Positions 51,857-60,964 of a stretch of DNA of 64,000 bases are shown here, piece by piece. The position numbers were made by a program, and so were the translations under genes. The stretch is from NCBI GenBank assembly GCA_002496805.1, contig DALO01000016.1, positions 62,001-126,000 on the forward strand, given 5' to 3'. Position 1 is the first letter of the stretch, and each line of letters starts with the position of its first letter. Origin of the DNA: Methanobacterium sp. UBA353 (lineage in GTDB: Archaea > Methanobacteriota > Methanobacteria > Methanobacteriales > Methanobacteriaceae). A model generated the notes under the pieces. The model did not search any database, had not been told where the DNA came from, and saw only the letters and a program-made list of their open reading frames with translations.

Positions 51857-52418
51857 AATAAAAAGGAAAACCTCTGAAACAGAAATATATCTTGAACTGA
51901 ATATAGATGGTACCGGCCAGTACCAAGTGGAAACAGGAATCCATTTTTTCAACCACATGCTAGAATCATTTGCCAGACACAGCCTCTTTGATCTTAAAGT
52001 TGAAGCCACCGGTGATGTAGAAATAGATGACCACCACACAATAGAAGATGTGGGAATAGTGCTGGGAGAGGCACTTCAAGAAGCCATGGGAGATAAAAAA
52101 GGAATCAGGAGAATGGCCCATGCACTGATACCCATGGATGAATCACTGGCAATGGTGGCCATAGACCTCTCTGGCCGGAATTACACAGTTTTAGATATGA
52201 ATTTTCACCAACATAAAGTAGGAGACCTCAGTACTGAAAATGTAAGCCATTTTTTTGAGTCATTTGCTCAAACTGGGAAAATAAACCTTCATGCCCGTTG
52301 CGAAGGGGAAAATGACCACCACCAAATAGAGGCTCTTTTCAAAGCATTGGCCCGCTCTATGTTTGACGCAACTCGCGTGGTTCATGAACAGATGCCCAGC
52401 ACCAAAGGTGTTTTATAA
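51840..52418 (+). CDS. hisB: Imidazoleglycerol-phosphate dehydratase
   Basis: 192 residues, archaeal monofunctional HisB. The two manganese-binding histidine clusters are intact: GIHFFNHMLESFARH (about 37-51), DDHHTIEDVGI (about 65-75), then NVSHFFESFA and EGENDHHQIEALFKALARS (about 156-174). The enzyme dehydrates imidazole glycerol phosphate in histidine synthesis. ATG 51840 lies within the ferredoxin gene, 8 nt after GGGA; ATG 51831 is the alternative. Confidence 0.95.
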   Translation: MKRKSKIKRKTSETEIYLELNIDGTGQYQVETGIHFFNHMLESFARHSLFDLKVEATGDVEIDDHHTIEDVGIVLGEALQEAMGDKKGIRRMAHALIPMDESLAMVAIDLSGRNYTVLDMNFHQHKVGDLSTENVSHFFESFAQTGKINLHARCEGENDHHQIEALFKALARSMFDATRVVHEQMPSTKGVL

Positions 52419-52481
52419 AGAAAAAATATGGTTTAACTCCGTATTTAAAAAGAGATTAACTAACAAAGGAGAGAGAAAAAG

Positions 52482-52949
52482 ATGAAAACGTTAATTGCTT
52501 GCCACTCCCATACCGGGAAAACATTGACTGTTGCTCAGAAATTACAAAAAGAGATAAATGCAGATTTCACACGTATTGAACCTGTTAAAGACCGGTGGTA
52601 TGTGATAAAAGCTATACATGCATATTTAGAAAAAAACTGGCCAATCAAACCTTGCACTACAGATATTAGTGATTATGATTGTTTGATTGTTTGTTGCCCC
52701 ATCTGGGCCGGCCGTACAACTCCCGGAGTCATCCAGTACTTGGATGAATTGATAAACACTTCTGGCAAAAAATTTGCAATTGTTGTAACCATGGGCGGGG
52801 ATGGGAATCAATTGGCCACCATTCAGATACAAAATGGTTTAGAAGCAAAGGGAATGGAGTTTATTGACAAACTGGTCATTAAGGGTAGTGCTCAAAAAAG
52901 TGGTGAATGGGAAACATTGACCCAAGAATTTGCTCAAAAAATAATTTAA
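52482..52949 (+). CDS. Flavodoxin-family protein
   Basis: 155 residues. The N-terminal phosphate-binding loop is SHTGKTLTVAQ (about 9-19), and CLIVCCPIWAGRTTPGV (about 67-83) and VTMGGDG form the flavin site. It is a simple electron carrier or quinone-reductase-like protein with no cysteine cluster. GGAGAGAG lies upstream of ATG 52482. It follows hisB by 63 bp and may be co-expressed. Confidence 0.85.
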   Translation: MKTLIACHSHTGKTLTVAQKLQKEINADFTRIEPVKDRWYVIKAIHAYLEKNWPIKPCTTDISDYDCLIVCCPIWAGRTTPGVIQYLDELINTSGKKFAIVVTMGGDGNQLATIQIQNGLEAKGMEFIDKLVIKGSAQKSGEWETLTQEFAQKII

Positions 52950-53082
52950 CCAGAATTAAAAAAAAATGGTTTTATGCTTCTTTAGTACAGTTGATAAAAA
53001 ATCTTTTCAAACTACTAATCCAACTGAATGATGTATAATTAGCAAAGAACTAGACCATCTATACAGTTTAGGCTAGTTACAA

Positions 53083-53125
53083 ATTTAGGCCCAATTTCGA
53101 GCTCTCTCATTTATTGAGCCTAAAT
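53083..53125. terminator. Bidirectional hairpin between convergent flavodoxin and HD genes
   Basis: ATTTAGGC (53083-53090) and GCCTAAAT (53118-53125) pair perfectly; after one mismatch, CAAT and ATTG extend the stem. The element is in the gap between two convergent genes, so a shared terminator or RNA-stability element is most likely. Confidence 0.55.
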
Positions 53126-53163
53126 GTTTTAACTCATTGTAAATATGATAAATTTCTTTTAAT

Positions 53164-54360
53164 CTATATAAAATAATTGAATATCCTTTCAAAATCTATT
53201 CCAGAAATCTTCAGACCATTGTATTCCTGAAAAATATTTTGTGCTGCTTCCTCTAATTCATCAGATTTGATCCCATGATCAATAGATAGTTTAGCCTCGA
53301 TGAAAGCTGCAAGACGATCAACAACGTGGAGAAGTTCTCCATCCAAAGGGCAATATTGGTTTTTATTGTATTTTTCATTTATATCGTGCACGCTAACGCC
53401 TAACAAGATTTTTTGGTTCTTTTTTATCTTATTGGAAAATTCTGATTCAGAAAAATATTTCATATCATCATGCCAGGGCCTTGGTAAAAGAGGTAAAAGC
53501 TCTTCATTCATTTGAAAATCTTCATAATCCTTAATAATATCTTTAAGTCCTTCAACTGATCCTTTAACAGGAGATATAATGTCTTTAGTTAGTATTTCTG
53601 GTAAATCATGGAAAAGACCAGCGTAGAAATTGTTATATAAACGTTTAGAGCATGCTTCAATACCCATCTCTAAAGTACAGAGGTAACTGGTAGCGGCCAC
53701 AATGAACATGTGTCCCAACACCGAAGTTTCCGGAATTCGGGGAATATGAGCCCATCTTTTCTGAAAACGGAGTTGGCCACAAAGATCAATGAAACCAAAT
53801 GATTTTTTACCTAAGAGGATCTTTTGAACGCCTATAAGATCATAATGATCTTCAATTTGGTTTTCAATGTTTTCTTTGGTTTTATCAATACCATAAATGA
53901 AAGGTGCAGTATGATAGATGATTTTGAACTCCCATTGTGTGGCCAAATAGTGAGCTGCCCTTAAAATACGCCTTTCAAGAGTGTTGGTACTTTTTAGATA
54001 ATAATCTTTAAATCTTTTCTGGAATTTTTGATCCAGACCTTCCATATCCATCTCAAGCTTTTTAAAAACATGTTTATTGAGTTCATAACCTTTTTCCTTC
54101 ATCATTCGGTGGAATACAGGCGGTTTAATATCGGTTAAAACGGTTCGGTGCAAAAATTCGAAGATTCCCCCTTCAATGAGGGCTATCCAGTCCACACTAC
54201 CAGGACCCATACGTTCTTCCTCAAATCGGGCTATTACATATGCTATTACCATTTTATGGGCCTGTTTATCCAGTTCATTGAATTCAACTGGGCGAATGTG
54301 GTCATTCCAGCGTTGCATGCTGGCTGCTTTGGAAAATCGTTCTATTATGTTTTCGATCAT
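53164..54360 (-). CDS. HD-domain hydrolase-like protein
   Basis: 398 residues. An HD-type metal site is suggested by ETSVLGHMFIVAA (about 211-223), NNFYAGLFHDLPEILTKDI (about 244-262, HD plus E) and ELLHVVDRLAAFIEAK (D near 350), in a YfbR-like order. The N-terminal about 200 residues are helical and unrecognised. HD proteins of this group hydrolyse nucleotides or phosphodiesters; the substrate here is unknown. The ATG follows GGCGGT. It is convergent with the flavodoxin gene and 132 bp downstream of mtd. Confidence 0.8.
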   Translation of the reverse strand: MIENIIERFSKAASMQRWNDHIRPVEFNELDKQAHKMVIAYVIARFEEERMGPGSVDWIALIEGGIFEFLHRTVLTDIKPPVFHRMMKEKGYELNKHVFKKLEMDMEGLDQKFQKRFKDYYLKSTNTLERRILRAAHYLATQWEFKIIYHTAPFIYGIDKTKENIENQIEDHYDLIGVQKILLGKKSFGFIDLCGQLRFQKRWAHIPRIPETSVLGHMFIVAATSYLCTLEMGIEACSKRLYNNFYAGLFHDLPEILTKDIISPVKGSVEGLKDIIKDYEDFQMNEELLPLLPRPWHDDMKYFSESEFSNKIKKNQKILLGVSVHDINEKYNKNQYCPLDGELLHVVDRLAAFIEAKLSIDHGIKSDELEEAAQNIFQEYNGLKISGIDFERIFNYFI

Positions 54361-54492
54361 GATACCGCCTGAGCATGTTATGTGAAAACTGGCATTAAAA
54401 TAATGGTATTTTGATTTTAAAAAAATGGATTTAAAAAATAATTAATTAAAATGAAAAAACAAGCAGTCCAGATGGACCGCTTAAATACATAC

Positions 54493-55323
54493 TTACTGTG
54501 GTTTGGAAACTAACTCGGTTTTGGATAGGGTCTGGCCTTCTCCACCGTGTGGTTTACGTAGTACAGTGTCGTTAGCTTTTTCAATTTCACGAGCTTCCAC
54601 AGCTAACTTGGCGGCGGCTGCAATCATTTCGTGGGCAGAAGCCACTATTGGTACGTATTTTTCCATTTCTTTAACCATGAAACATCCTTTGAGGTCGACA
54701 TCACCGACTTTGGCGGCGATTTCATATGCTGCCATGGCTTTGGCTTTGGCGTATGGGTTTGTGAACCCACCTGCTTCTGTGGCTTTTGCTGCGTCGATTA
54801 CTACTTTTGGTAGTTCTACATCGCCTCCAGCTTCACATGCAGCTATCATCCCATCTAAAGTTTCTTGAACAACACGGTATGCCCCAGTAGCAGCTAGAAC
54901 CTTGACCACGTCAGCGTTGAATGATGCCATTTCAGTGGGATCTAGGAATTCTCTTCGGGCACCAATCATTGGGTCGCCTAGAACGATCATATATCCTAAG
55001 CCTTGTTCATCCATTTCTTCTCTTTTACCCATTCCAGGAGCGTCACCAACGATGACTGCAGGAATGTCGAATTCGGATAATAGTTCCCTTGCTCTGGCAG
55101 GGCCAGGTGCACCAGGGTTTGGGCTGATGAATACAACGAAATCTGGGTCGAAATCTTTTATTTTTGGCACGGCATCTTCGATTTGTTCTGGGTTCATTTT
55201 TGCTCCAGAACCTACACCTCTAACGTCTATGTTAGGCCTATCGGCCCTCTCGTCCAGTACTAAGTCAATGACAGGAGAGGTACCTAAGTTACCGCATTTA
55301 ATAACTCCTATTTTTACTACCAT
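54493..55323 (-). CDS. mtd: F420-dependent methylene-H4MPT dehydrogenase
   Basis: 276 residues matching Mtd end to end: MVVKIGVIKCGNLGTSPVIDL (split: IGVIKCGNLGTS near 5-16), VRGVGSGAKM, DFVVFISPNPGAPGPARARE-type loop (about 59-78) and TGAYRVVQETLDGMI. It catalyses reversible methylene-/methenyl-H4MPT conversion with F420, a step of CO2 reduction to methane. This is a central energy gene. The start has GGTGAT 3 nt upstream. The sequence upstream to 55512 probably holds its promoter. Confidence 0.97.
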   Translation of the reverse strand: MVVKIGVIKCGNLGTSPVIDLVLDERADRPNIDVRGVGSGAKMNPEQIEDAVPKIKDFDPDFVVFISPNPGAPGPARARELLSEFDIPAVIVGDAPGMGKREEMDEQGLGYMIVLGDPMIGARREFLDPTEMASFNADVVKVLAATGAYRVVQETLDGMIAACEAGGDVELPKVVIDAAKATEAGGFTNPYAKAKAMAAYEIAAKVGDVDLKGCFMVKEMEKYVPIVASAHEMIAAAAKLAVEAREIEKANDTVLRKPHGGEGQTLSKTELVSKPQ

Positions 55324-56008
55324 ATTATCACCGTTTTGCTATTTGGAAGATCGGCATAAGTATTTTTTCATTTAATTTATAGGGGAAAGTTTATATATAA
55401 GATTTCTGAGTTTGTGCAAAAGTACTAATAGTATTATAATGGCTTGCAATCAATTGAATTAATGATAAATGCATTAAATATAAAAAAAATACTATTTTCG
55501 GTGGGCGTTGGTGTGAAATTGTTTGTAAATGTTTTAACGATTATTATAGTTTAAGCCCTAGTATCCATTTCTGGATGTGTTGATGATTTTTCACAGGATA
55601 CATAGTGAAAAAATTGAAAATTTTCCAAGTTATGGCTTTTTGATTACCATTCCAATTGGGAGGTTAGTGTTTCTAATGATATAAGATGCAAAAACCATTG
55701 CGGTTTCAAAAGATTATTTTTCTCAATTAAGATACCAATAACGCCAAACTACATTATATCTGAAAAAGGAATGCTTCATAGAAAAAAGAACTTGAAAACG
55801 ATTATCGGCAATCTAAAAATCAATAATTTCTAAACTTTAAAAGATTTAATTTAATTTTTTAAAAAAGAATTGCAATTTTTTTACAGAAATTCGTATTACT
55901 AATTCAACAAATTAGACATGGGTTTCAAGTGTAACTTTTTCTAAAAAATCTGATAATGATTAAAAAATAATTAAATCTACCCCAAAAAAATGAAAGTCAT
56001 TTAATTTG
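55324..56008. other. 685-bp region upstream of mtd with a gene remnant
   Basis: Contains the mtd promoter region, a decayed lipoprotein gene (55513-55833) and one copy of GTTTCAAGTGTAAC (55922-55935). T-rich runs near 55850-55880 are present. Confidence 0.6.
55513..55833 (+). pseudogene. Decayed lipoprotein gene
   Basis: From GTG 55513 the frame reads a signal-peptide-like stretch ending LVSISGC (lipobox), but TAA interrupts the hydrophobic core and TAG follows soon after. A second piece encodes YGFLITIP, and after a frameshift NWEVSVSND, then, after another shift, KTIAVSKDYFSQ. This order matches Methanobacterium lipoproteins that carry a YP-S-NWEV-type domain. There are at least two stop codons and two frameshifts. 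An intact, unrelated-domain lipoprotein is at 13559. Confidence 0.65.
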
Positions 56009-57178
56009 TTACTTTTTTAGGGATATTCTAAAAAGCTGAGTTGCATATATTATCACTGTTAAAATGGCTAAAAAATAGAATAAGTAAACTACACTATCTG
56101 TAGGGCCAGTTTCAACCCAAATCATGGTGTGAGTGAGTACAATTGCATATAAAGCCGTGACTGCTCCGTTTACTTTCTGGTGTGTGGCATGGATTATCTT
56201 CAAAACCACCCCAATAATAAACATCTGAACAGCCATGGCATAGAATCCAAAGTCAAGTACTGCTGGTCCAAAAATTGTGGATGTAATGCTAGTGGTGGGA
56301 GTGTTTCCTCCTACTGGATAGTTCAGAACGACTTGCCCTACGGTAACTCTGGGGTGTCCCGTGGTAAGGGCTTGATGGAACAAGTCACCCCCTGTAAATC
56401 CAGCCATGTGCAAGATCTTGTCGAAAACCATCATGGTGAATCCTGCCCGGTACGCAATTAGTTGTAAAGGGTTTAAACTCCACTGTTGCCATTGAATAGA
56501 CATTACAGCAATATATCCAGCAGCTATTCCAATTAAAGCTATAATAAGTATTGAAATTAATACATGGGTGGTTTTCATTTTACGAGTGTAATATAAAGTT
56601 ATAAAGGCACTGATGAGAATGGCCATAGTAGTAGTACGATATCCATTAATTGCAAATACGCCCAGACCTATGACGAAAAGTACATAATACCATTTACGAG
56701 GATATTTAGCCAGGAGAATTGTAATAGCAGGCAAAAAAAGAGGATATGCGATCCGCCATAAGTCAGTAGTGGCTTTAAATTTTAGATATCCACTTAAAAT
56801 TGGTATACCTCCCAGAAGGTATAGGTTCAGACCTTGTAAAAAAAGGGCAATTAGTACTGCTGTCAACAATACCCTTTCATCTAGTAAGACACGGCATTTG
56901 TTGTACCATTGTTCGGAATTATCTTCAGTGACTTTAAGATCCCTAAAAATAGATTTTAGTTTCACACTATGATCATGGATTATCTTAGGAACAAATACCC
57001 CCATTATGAAAAATAAGGTTCCAATCAAAACGTAGATAAAAGTTGTGATTGAAATCCATTGAAGGTTTTTCAAGTGTTCTTGATATGCAATGGCTGCCAA
57101 TGATACGTATATTGCAATAATTATCACTAAAGTGTAAGGTGAAAATAGATCAACCCGTTTTAACTCTGAAAACTTCAT
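56009..57178 (-). CDS. Oligosaccharide repeat-unit polymerase-like membrane protein
   Basis: 389 residues with about ten to eleven predicted membrane helices. The loop segment TTGHPRVTVGQVVLNYPVGGNTPTTSI (split around 280-305) and GYRTTT are typical of Wzy/O-antigen-polymerase-like proteins of methanogens. It would join glycan repeat units outside the membrane, perhaps for cell-surface polysaccharide. I start at ATG 57178, 7 nt after AGGAG; the frame is open to 57205 only before that site. No glycosyltransferases are adjacent. Confidence 0.65.
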   Translation of the reverse strand: MKFSELKRVDLFSPYTLVIIIAIYVSLAAIAYQEHLKNLQWISITTFIYVLIGTLFFIMGVFVPKIIHDHSVKLKSIFRDLKVTEDNSEQWYNKCRVLLDERVLLTAVLIALFLQGLNLYLLGGIPILSGYLKFKATTDLWRIAYPLFLPAITILLAKYPRKWYYVLFVIGLGVFAINGYRTTTMAILISAFITLYYTRKMKTTHVLISILIIALIGIAAGYIAVMSIQWQQWSLNPLQLIAYRAGFTMMVFDKILHMAGFTGGDLFHQALTTGHPRVTVGQVVLNYPVGGNTPTTSITSTIFGPAVLDFGFYAMAVQMFIIGVVLKIIHATHQKVNGAVTALYAIVLTHTMIWVETGPTDSVVYLFYFLAILTVIIYATQLFRISLKK

Positions 57179-57692
57179 TATTATGCTCCTGAAATATGTC
57201 TTCATGATTCATGTCCCGTGAAGGTAGGATGTTGAGATGATGTTGAATTAAGATTATGGGTGCATTCGTAATTAAATTACATTTTTTTGATGCTGATTGG
57301 ACTAATCTAATAATATCTCAAATTATATCTTTTTTTAAATTATCTAACATTAATGTCTAATTCCTTTATTCCTCTTGCTTATATTTTTTAGGATGTATTT
57401 TTAGCTCCTGAAAGATTCCATAGATTTGACAGTTTTGTAGTGAATTTGTGATCCAATTCATTCTACAGTAGAAAAATACGGTGAACAATCACAAAGCACA
57501 GGAAATTCATCGAGAGTCGTTAGGTCTACAGTAGAAATATTTTTTACATTTTCTCGCAGCAAGAAGAAGATGAAGAAATAGCAATTATTGATCTACAAGA
57601 TCATTTTTCTACAGTAGACCAAATATGATCAGTCATAACAAGTTTTAAAACAACTAGAATCTCATTAAAACATGTAAAATTATAAAAAAATG
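57179..57692. other. Intergenic region with three TCTACAGTAGA palindromes
   Basis: About 510 bp between the polymerase-like gene and the end of cfbB. It holds three copies of an 11-bp palindrome (listed separately) and GATCTACAAGATC at about 57590-57602. I see no gene. Confidence 0.6.
57462..57618. repeat. Three copies of the palindrome TCTACAGTAGA
   Basis: Exact copies at 57462-57472, 57525-57535 and 57608-57618; the first extends to TTCTACAGTAGAA. Each is a 5-bp inverted repeat with a central base. Centres are 63 and 83 bp apart, 6 and about 8 helical turns. They lie 284-430 bp upstream of the polymerase-like start and beyond the cfbB stop. A regulator-binding cluster is the simplest reading. 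Confidence 0.7.
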
Positions 57693-59045
57693 CTAATAAT
57701 CTCTTAATGCACTTTTAACCAGCCGGGTGGCAAAAGTTGGGCAAGCTGCCACGTGAGTATGAACGTAACTGGCCAACGTGTTCTTACTCATGAGCCCATC
57801 CATGGAATCAGTCACTCCCCTACCTCTCAATATATCAAATGCGAACTTTGGTTTTTGACCTTCCAGTTCCAGTTTGGAGTAGTGGAATTCATGGCCATGG
57901 AACGTCTCCCCCTCCGGGATGATAATGTTATCATGAACCGCCTTGGCAACAACGTAACTTAATGCTTGGGGTTTTTTTGTCATGAAGGAATTATAAGGAA
58001 AAATATCACACATCTCATGATGGTTTATTGAGCGGGTTAAATACATCAGCCCCCCACACTCAGCATAGATGGGCTGGTTGTTTTCATGATATTTTTTCAT
58101 TGAAGTTAGCATTGAATGGTTAGCTGAAAGCTCTTTGGCAAAAATTTCAGGGTAACCTCCACCAATGTAGATACCATCCACATCTGGTAGCTTTTCATCA
58201 TTCAAAGGGCTGAAATATACCAGATCGGCATTGTTAGCTTCAAGAGATTCCAAATTATCCTGATAATAAAAAGTGAATACTTCGTCCTTTGCAACGCCGA
58301 TTTTAAGCTTTTTTTTGTTTTTTTTAAAGAAAAGAGGTTCACGTCCATCTGGAAGTTTTCCTGCTTCTTTCATTATAGTAATAAGAGCGTCAAGGTCAAT
58401 GTTCTCCCTCACAACTTGACTCCAATCTCCAATATTCCGCAAAATACTTTCACGTTCAACAGCCGGCACCAAGCCCAAATGTCTTTGTTCCACACTAATA
58501 GATTCATCACGGGGGATCCCCCCTATGACGGGAGTATTGGCTAATTTTTCAACAGCTTCCTTGGTTTTAAGGTAATGTTTCCTATTTTTTACCAAGTTCA
58601 AAATAACCCCTTCAATTTTAATAGTAGGATCTAAAGTTTTAAATCCAATGACTACTGCAGCAGCACTTTTAACTAAGCTTCGAGAGTTTAAAATCAAAAT
58701 AACAGGCGAATTCAATGCTTTAGCTATAGAAGCCGTGTTTCCTACGTCCCCAATAGGACTGATACCTTCATAAAGGCCCCTCACACCCTCAATAATTCCC
58801 ATTTTGGAGTTGGAGATGTTTAATGCCCTTTCAAAAGCTTCTCTGATCTGGTGGTAACTCATGAAAAATGAATCGAGGTTTCGACTGATGTTGCCTGTTG
58901 CTAGAGTATGGTAAGTGGGATCAATATAATCTGGACCTACCTTAAAAGGTTGAACATTCTGCTCTTCTGAAAGGGCTTTCATTATTCCTGTGGAGATGGT
59001 TGTTTTCCCCACTGCACTTCCAGTACCTGCTAAAACAACACGCAT
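57693..59045 (-). CDS. cfbB: Ni-sirohydrochlorin a,c-diamide synthase (CbiA/CfbB family)
   Basis: 450 residues. The N-terminal NTPase has P-loop GTGSAVGKTT (about 7-16) and KVGPDYIDPTYH; GVRGLYEG (about 88-95) favours CfbB over cobalamin CbiA, which usually has GVMGLYDG. The C-terminal glutaminase has the nucleophile in YAECGGLMYLT (about 327) and a histidine in YVHTHVAACP. It amidates the a and c acetates of Ni-sirohydrochlorin in F430 synthesis and may also serve cobyrinate. The start ATG is at 59045; no strong ribosome site is visible. It is divergent from the radical SAM gene. Confidence 0.88.
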   Translation of the reverse strand: MRVVLAGTGSAVGKTTISTGIMKALSEEQNVQPFKVGPDYIDPTYHTLATGNISRNLDSFFMSYHQIREAFERALNISNSKMGIIEGVRGLYEGISPIGDVGNTASIAKALNSPVILILNSRSLVKSAAAVVIGFKTLDPTIKIEGVILNLVKNRKHYLKTKEAVEKLANTPVIGGIPRDESISVEQRHLGLVPAVERESILRNIGDWSQVVRENIDLDALITIMKEAGKLPDGREPLFFKKNKKKLKIGVAKDEVFTFYYQDNLESLEANNADLVYFSPLNDEKLPDVDGIYIGGGYPEIFAKELSANHSMLTSMKKYHENNQPIYAECGGLMYLTRSINHHEMCDIFPYNSFMTKKPQALSYVVAKAVHDNIIIPEGETFHGHEFHYSKLELEGQKPKFAFDILRGRGVTDSMDGLMSKNTLASYVHTHVAACPTFATRLVKSALRDY

Positions 59046-59195
59046 ATACTATAAATTATAATCAATGCTTTAAAAACATAGCGGGTTAATCTATGATAAA
59101 TTATAGATACAAGTTTGTTTCAGAAAAAGAAGATTAAATACTTCTCAATACCCCTCTTGAAATTTATATTAATCATTAAAAACATAAAAAAATTG

Positions 59196-60323
59196 ATGGA
59201 AATAGAAAAACTACGGATTCTAGGGGAAGCTTCACAATACGACCTTTGTAACTATGTGAGTTTAAACCAGGAAAATTTCACATCAAAAAAACTTCCTGGA
59301 ATCTATCATGCACGAACACAGGGTGGTTGTCAAGTACCATTATTCAAGGTTTTAATGAGTAATCATTGCACCAATGATTGTAATTACTGCATAAACCATT
59401 GCCACAATCGTTTTGAAAGAATAGAATTCACCCCGGAAGAATTAATATCTATTTTCCTTCATTATTATCAGAATCATTATGCGGAAGGAATTTTTTTAAG
59501 TTCAGGAATGCCTGGAGATGCTGATCTAGCAATGGAAAAAATGATTGCTGTGGCCAGGAAGTTAAGATTGGAATATGAATACAAAGGATACATACATCTG
59601 AAAATAATTCCAGGGGCTTCTTATGATATGATCAAAAGGGCAATGAGTCTTGCTGACCGAGTCAGTGTAAACCTCGAATCAGCCACTTCCTCTGGTTTTG
59701 AAGAACTCACCAGTACCAAAGATTATCATAATGATATTTTACGTAGAATGAAATGGATCGAACGTTTGAAGAAACGCCACCCCCAAATGGCACCTTCTGG
59801 CCAAAGCACTCAGTTAATAGTGGGTGCTAATGATGAAACAGATCAGGACATACTCAAACGGGCTGAATGGCTGAATAAACATCTAAATATTAATTTAAGT
59901 TATTTGAGTCCATTTAAACCTCTGAAAGAGACCCCCTTGGAAAAACATGACAAACCTGCCGATAATCGAACTCCTCGTTTGTATCAAGCTCAATTTCTCC
60001 TAAATTCGTATAGTTTTTCTTCTGATGAACTGGTGCTGGATGATGATGGATTTCTTTTCTTGGACGATGATCCAAAGTTGCTCTGGGCCAAACTTCATCA
60101 AGAATTGTTCCCCATGGAAGTAAACGAAGCTAGTTTTAAAGAATTACTTCGTGTTCCAGGAATTGGGAAAATTTCTGCCAGAAAGATTATCGAAGCAAGG
60201 AAAAATGGAAAAAAAATTACCAAGTTGGATGAGATTAAAAAGTTAGGGGTGGTTGTTAAAAGAGCAGAACCATTCTTAAAACTTGATAAAAATCATCAAA
60301 CCACATTGACTTTTAAGTTCTAA
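59196..60323 (+). CDS. Radical SAM protein with C-terminal helix-hairpin-helix (DNA modification/repair type)
   Basis: 375 residues. The cluster motif CTNDCNYC (C-x3-C-x2-C) is at about 58-65. SSGMPGDADLAMEKM and the long barrel follow. The C-terminus has a helix-hairpin-helix, ELLRVPGIGKISARKIIEARK (split around 315-335), which binds DNA non-specifically. This is the layout of the putative DNA modification/repair radical SAM family, usually paired with a uracil-DNA-glycosylase-like protein; no partner is here. I start at ATG 59196 (MEIEKLRILGEAS); the upstream in-frame stretch is hydrophobic and AT-rich. Its stop overlaps a TTATAAG-type heptamer array. Confidence 0.85.
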   Translation: MEIEKLRILGEASQYDLCNYVSLNQENFTSKKLPGIYHARTQGGCQVPLFKVLMSNHCTNDCNYCINHCHNRFERIEFTPEELISIFLHYYQNHYAEGIFLSSGMPGDADLAMEKMIAVARKLRLEYEYKGYIHLKIIPGASYDMIKRAMSLADRVSVNLESATSSGFEELTSTKDYHNDILRRMKWIERLKKRHPQMAPSGQSTQLIVGANDETDQDILKRAEWLNKHLNINLSYLSPFKPLKETPLEKHDKPADNRTPRLYQAQFLLNSYSFSSDELVLDDDGFLFLDDDPKLLWAKLHQELFPMEVNEASFKELLRVPGIGKISARKIIEARKNGKKITKLDEIKKLGVVVKRAEPFLKLDKNHQTTLTFKF

Positions 60324-60352
60324 GTTATTAGTTATAACTTATAAGTTATAAT
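60311..60352. repeat. Heptamer array at the 3' end of the radical SAM gene
   Basis: Six 7-bp units in phase: TTTTAAG, TTCTAAG, TTATTAG, TTATAAC, TTATAAG, TTATAAT. The first two overlap the last codons and stop of the radical SAM gene. Confidence 0.8.
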
Positions 60353-60466
60353 TATTGTCGAGTTTTCATTAATTTTAATTAGAATTCATGATGAAATAGG
60401 AGAAAATAAATTTTTTGGGATATTAAAAACAAAATTCGTCTTTAGAACAAGATCATGTTACCAAAG

Positions 60467-60497
60467 AGCTAAGTATAATTTTAATTAGTACTTAGCT
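60467..60497. terminator. 9-bp inverted repeat between convergent radical SAM and parB-like genes
   Basis: AGCTAAGTA (60467-60475) and TACTTAGCT (60489-60497) pair perfectly around a 13-nt AT spacer. The position between convergent genes fits a shared terminator; a protein-binding site is possible. Its geometry, 9+13+9, equals the repeat at 31827-31857. Confidence 0.45.
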
Positions 60498-60571
60498 GTA
60501 AATTTGTTAAGCTGATAATGAAAGATTTTCTCTAAGATAATCATTAGCTCATGAGAGAATTTAAAAAAAAA

Positions 60572-60964
60572 TTAAAATTCCTCATTTTCAAACAATTCCC
60601 AAATTTCAGGATACTTCTGTTGCACGGCTTCTTCAATGAGCATTGACGCCTCTTTGCTAATACTGAATGCGGGTTTGGTTTTTTTTAAAAACCTTAAAAC
60701 GGCTGCAGATTTTGCTGACCAAAGAGATATGCGTGGATTTTTCCGAACTTCTAGTACAACACCTTCAAAAATAATTTTGTTATGATTTTCTTGAGTTTTT
60801 CGAACTTTTTTAGCACTTGGTTTTTCTTTAGCAGAACCTTCACTAGAACTTTTCTCCATTATATAGGATTTTTTAATTTTTTCAGTAGATTTTGGTTTTT
60901 CTTTACGAATCAGAGCATCCAAGCCTTTGCCTAACGCACTTTCACCCTTTTTAGATGGAGTCAT
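60572..60964 (-). CDS. Small ParA-partner protein with a ParB N-terminal-like motif
   Basis: 130 residues. Residues 10-19 read ALGKGLDALI, matching the LGRGLxALI motif at the N-terminus of ParB proteins, the part that stimulates ParA. A basic, Ser/Lys-rich linker (about 20-62) follows and then a compact C-terminal domain (about 65-130, EVRKNPRISLWSAKSAAVL, FSISKEASMLIEEAV, KYPEIWELF) that I do not recognise. There is no ParB CTPase motif and no helix-turn-helix of Spo0J. The ATG overlaps the parA stop codon (TAATG), so translation is coupled. The likely role is as the DNA- or cargo-binding partner of ParA. Confidence 0.7.
   Translation of the reverse strand: MTPSKKGESALGKGLDALIRKEKPKSTEKIKKSYIMEKSSSEGSAKEKPSAKKVRKTQENHNKIIFEGVVLEVRKNPRISLWSAKSAAVLRFLKKTKPAFSISKEASMLIEEAVQQKYPEIWELFENEEF

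Noticed and set aside
57462..57618. CRISPR array
   Set aside because: The repeated element is only 11 bp with unequal spacing, no cas genes are nearby, and no 25-40 bp repeat with uniform spacers occurs anywhere in the window.
57460..57620. The three TCTACAGTAGA copies as parts of a coding sequence
   Set aside because: Short frames cross them (reading STVE or STVD), but they have no starts and are closed by stops within 50 codons; the palindrome symmetry explains the similarity better.
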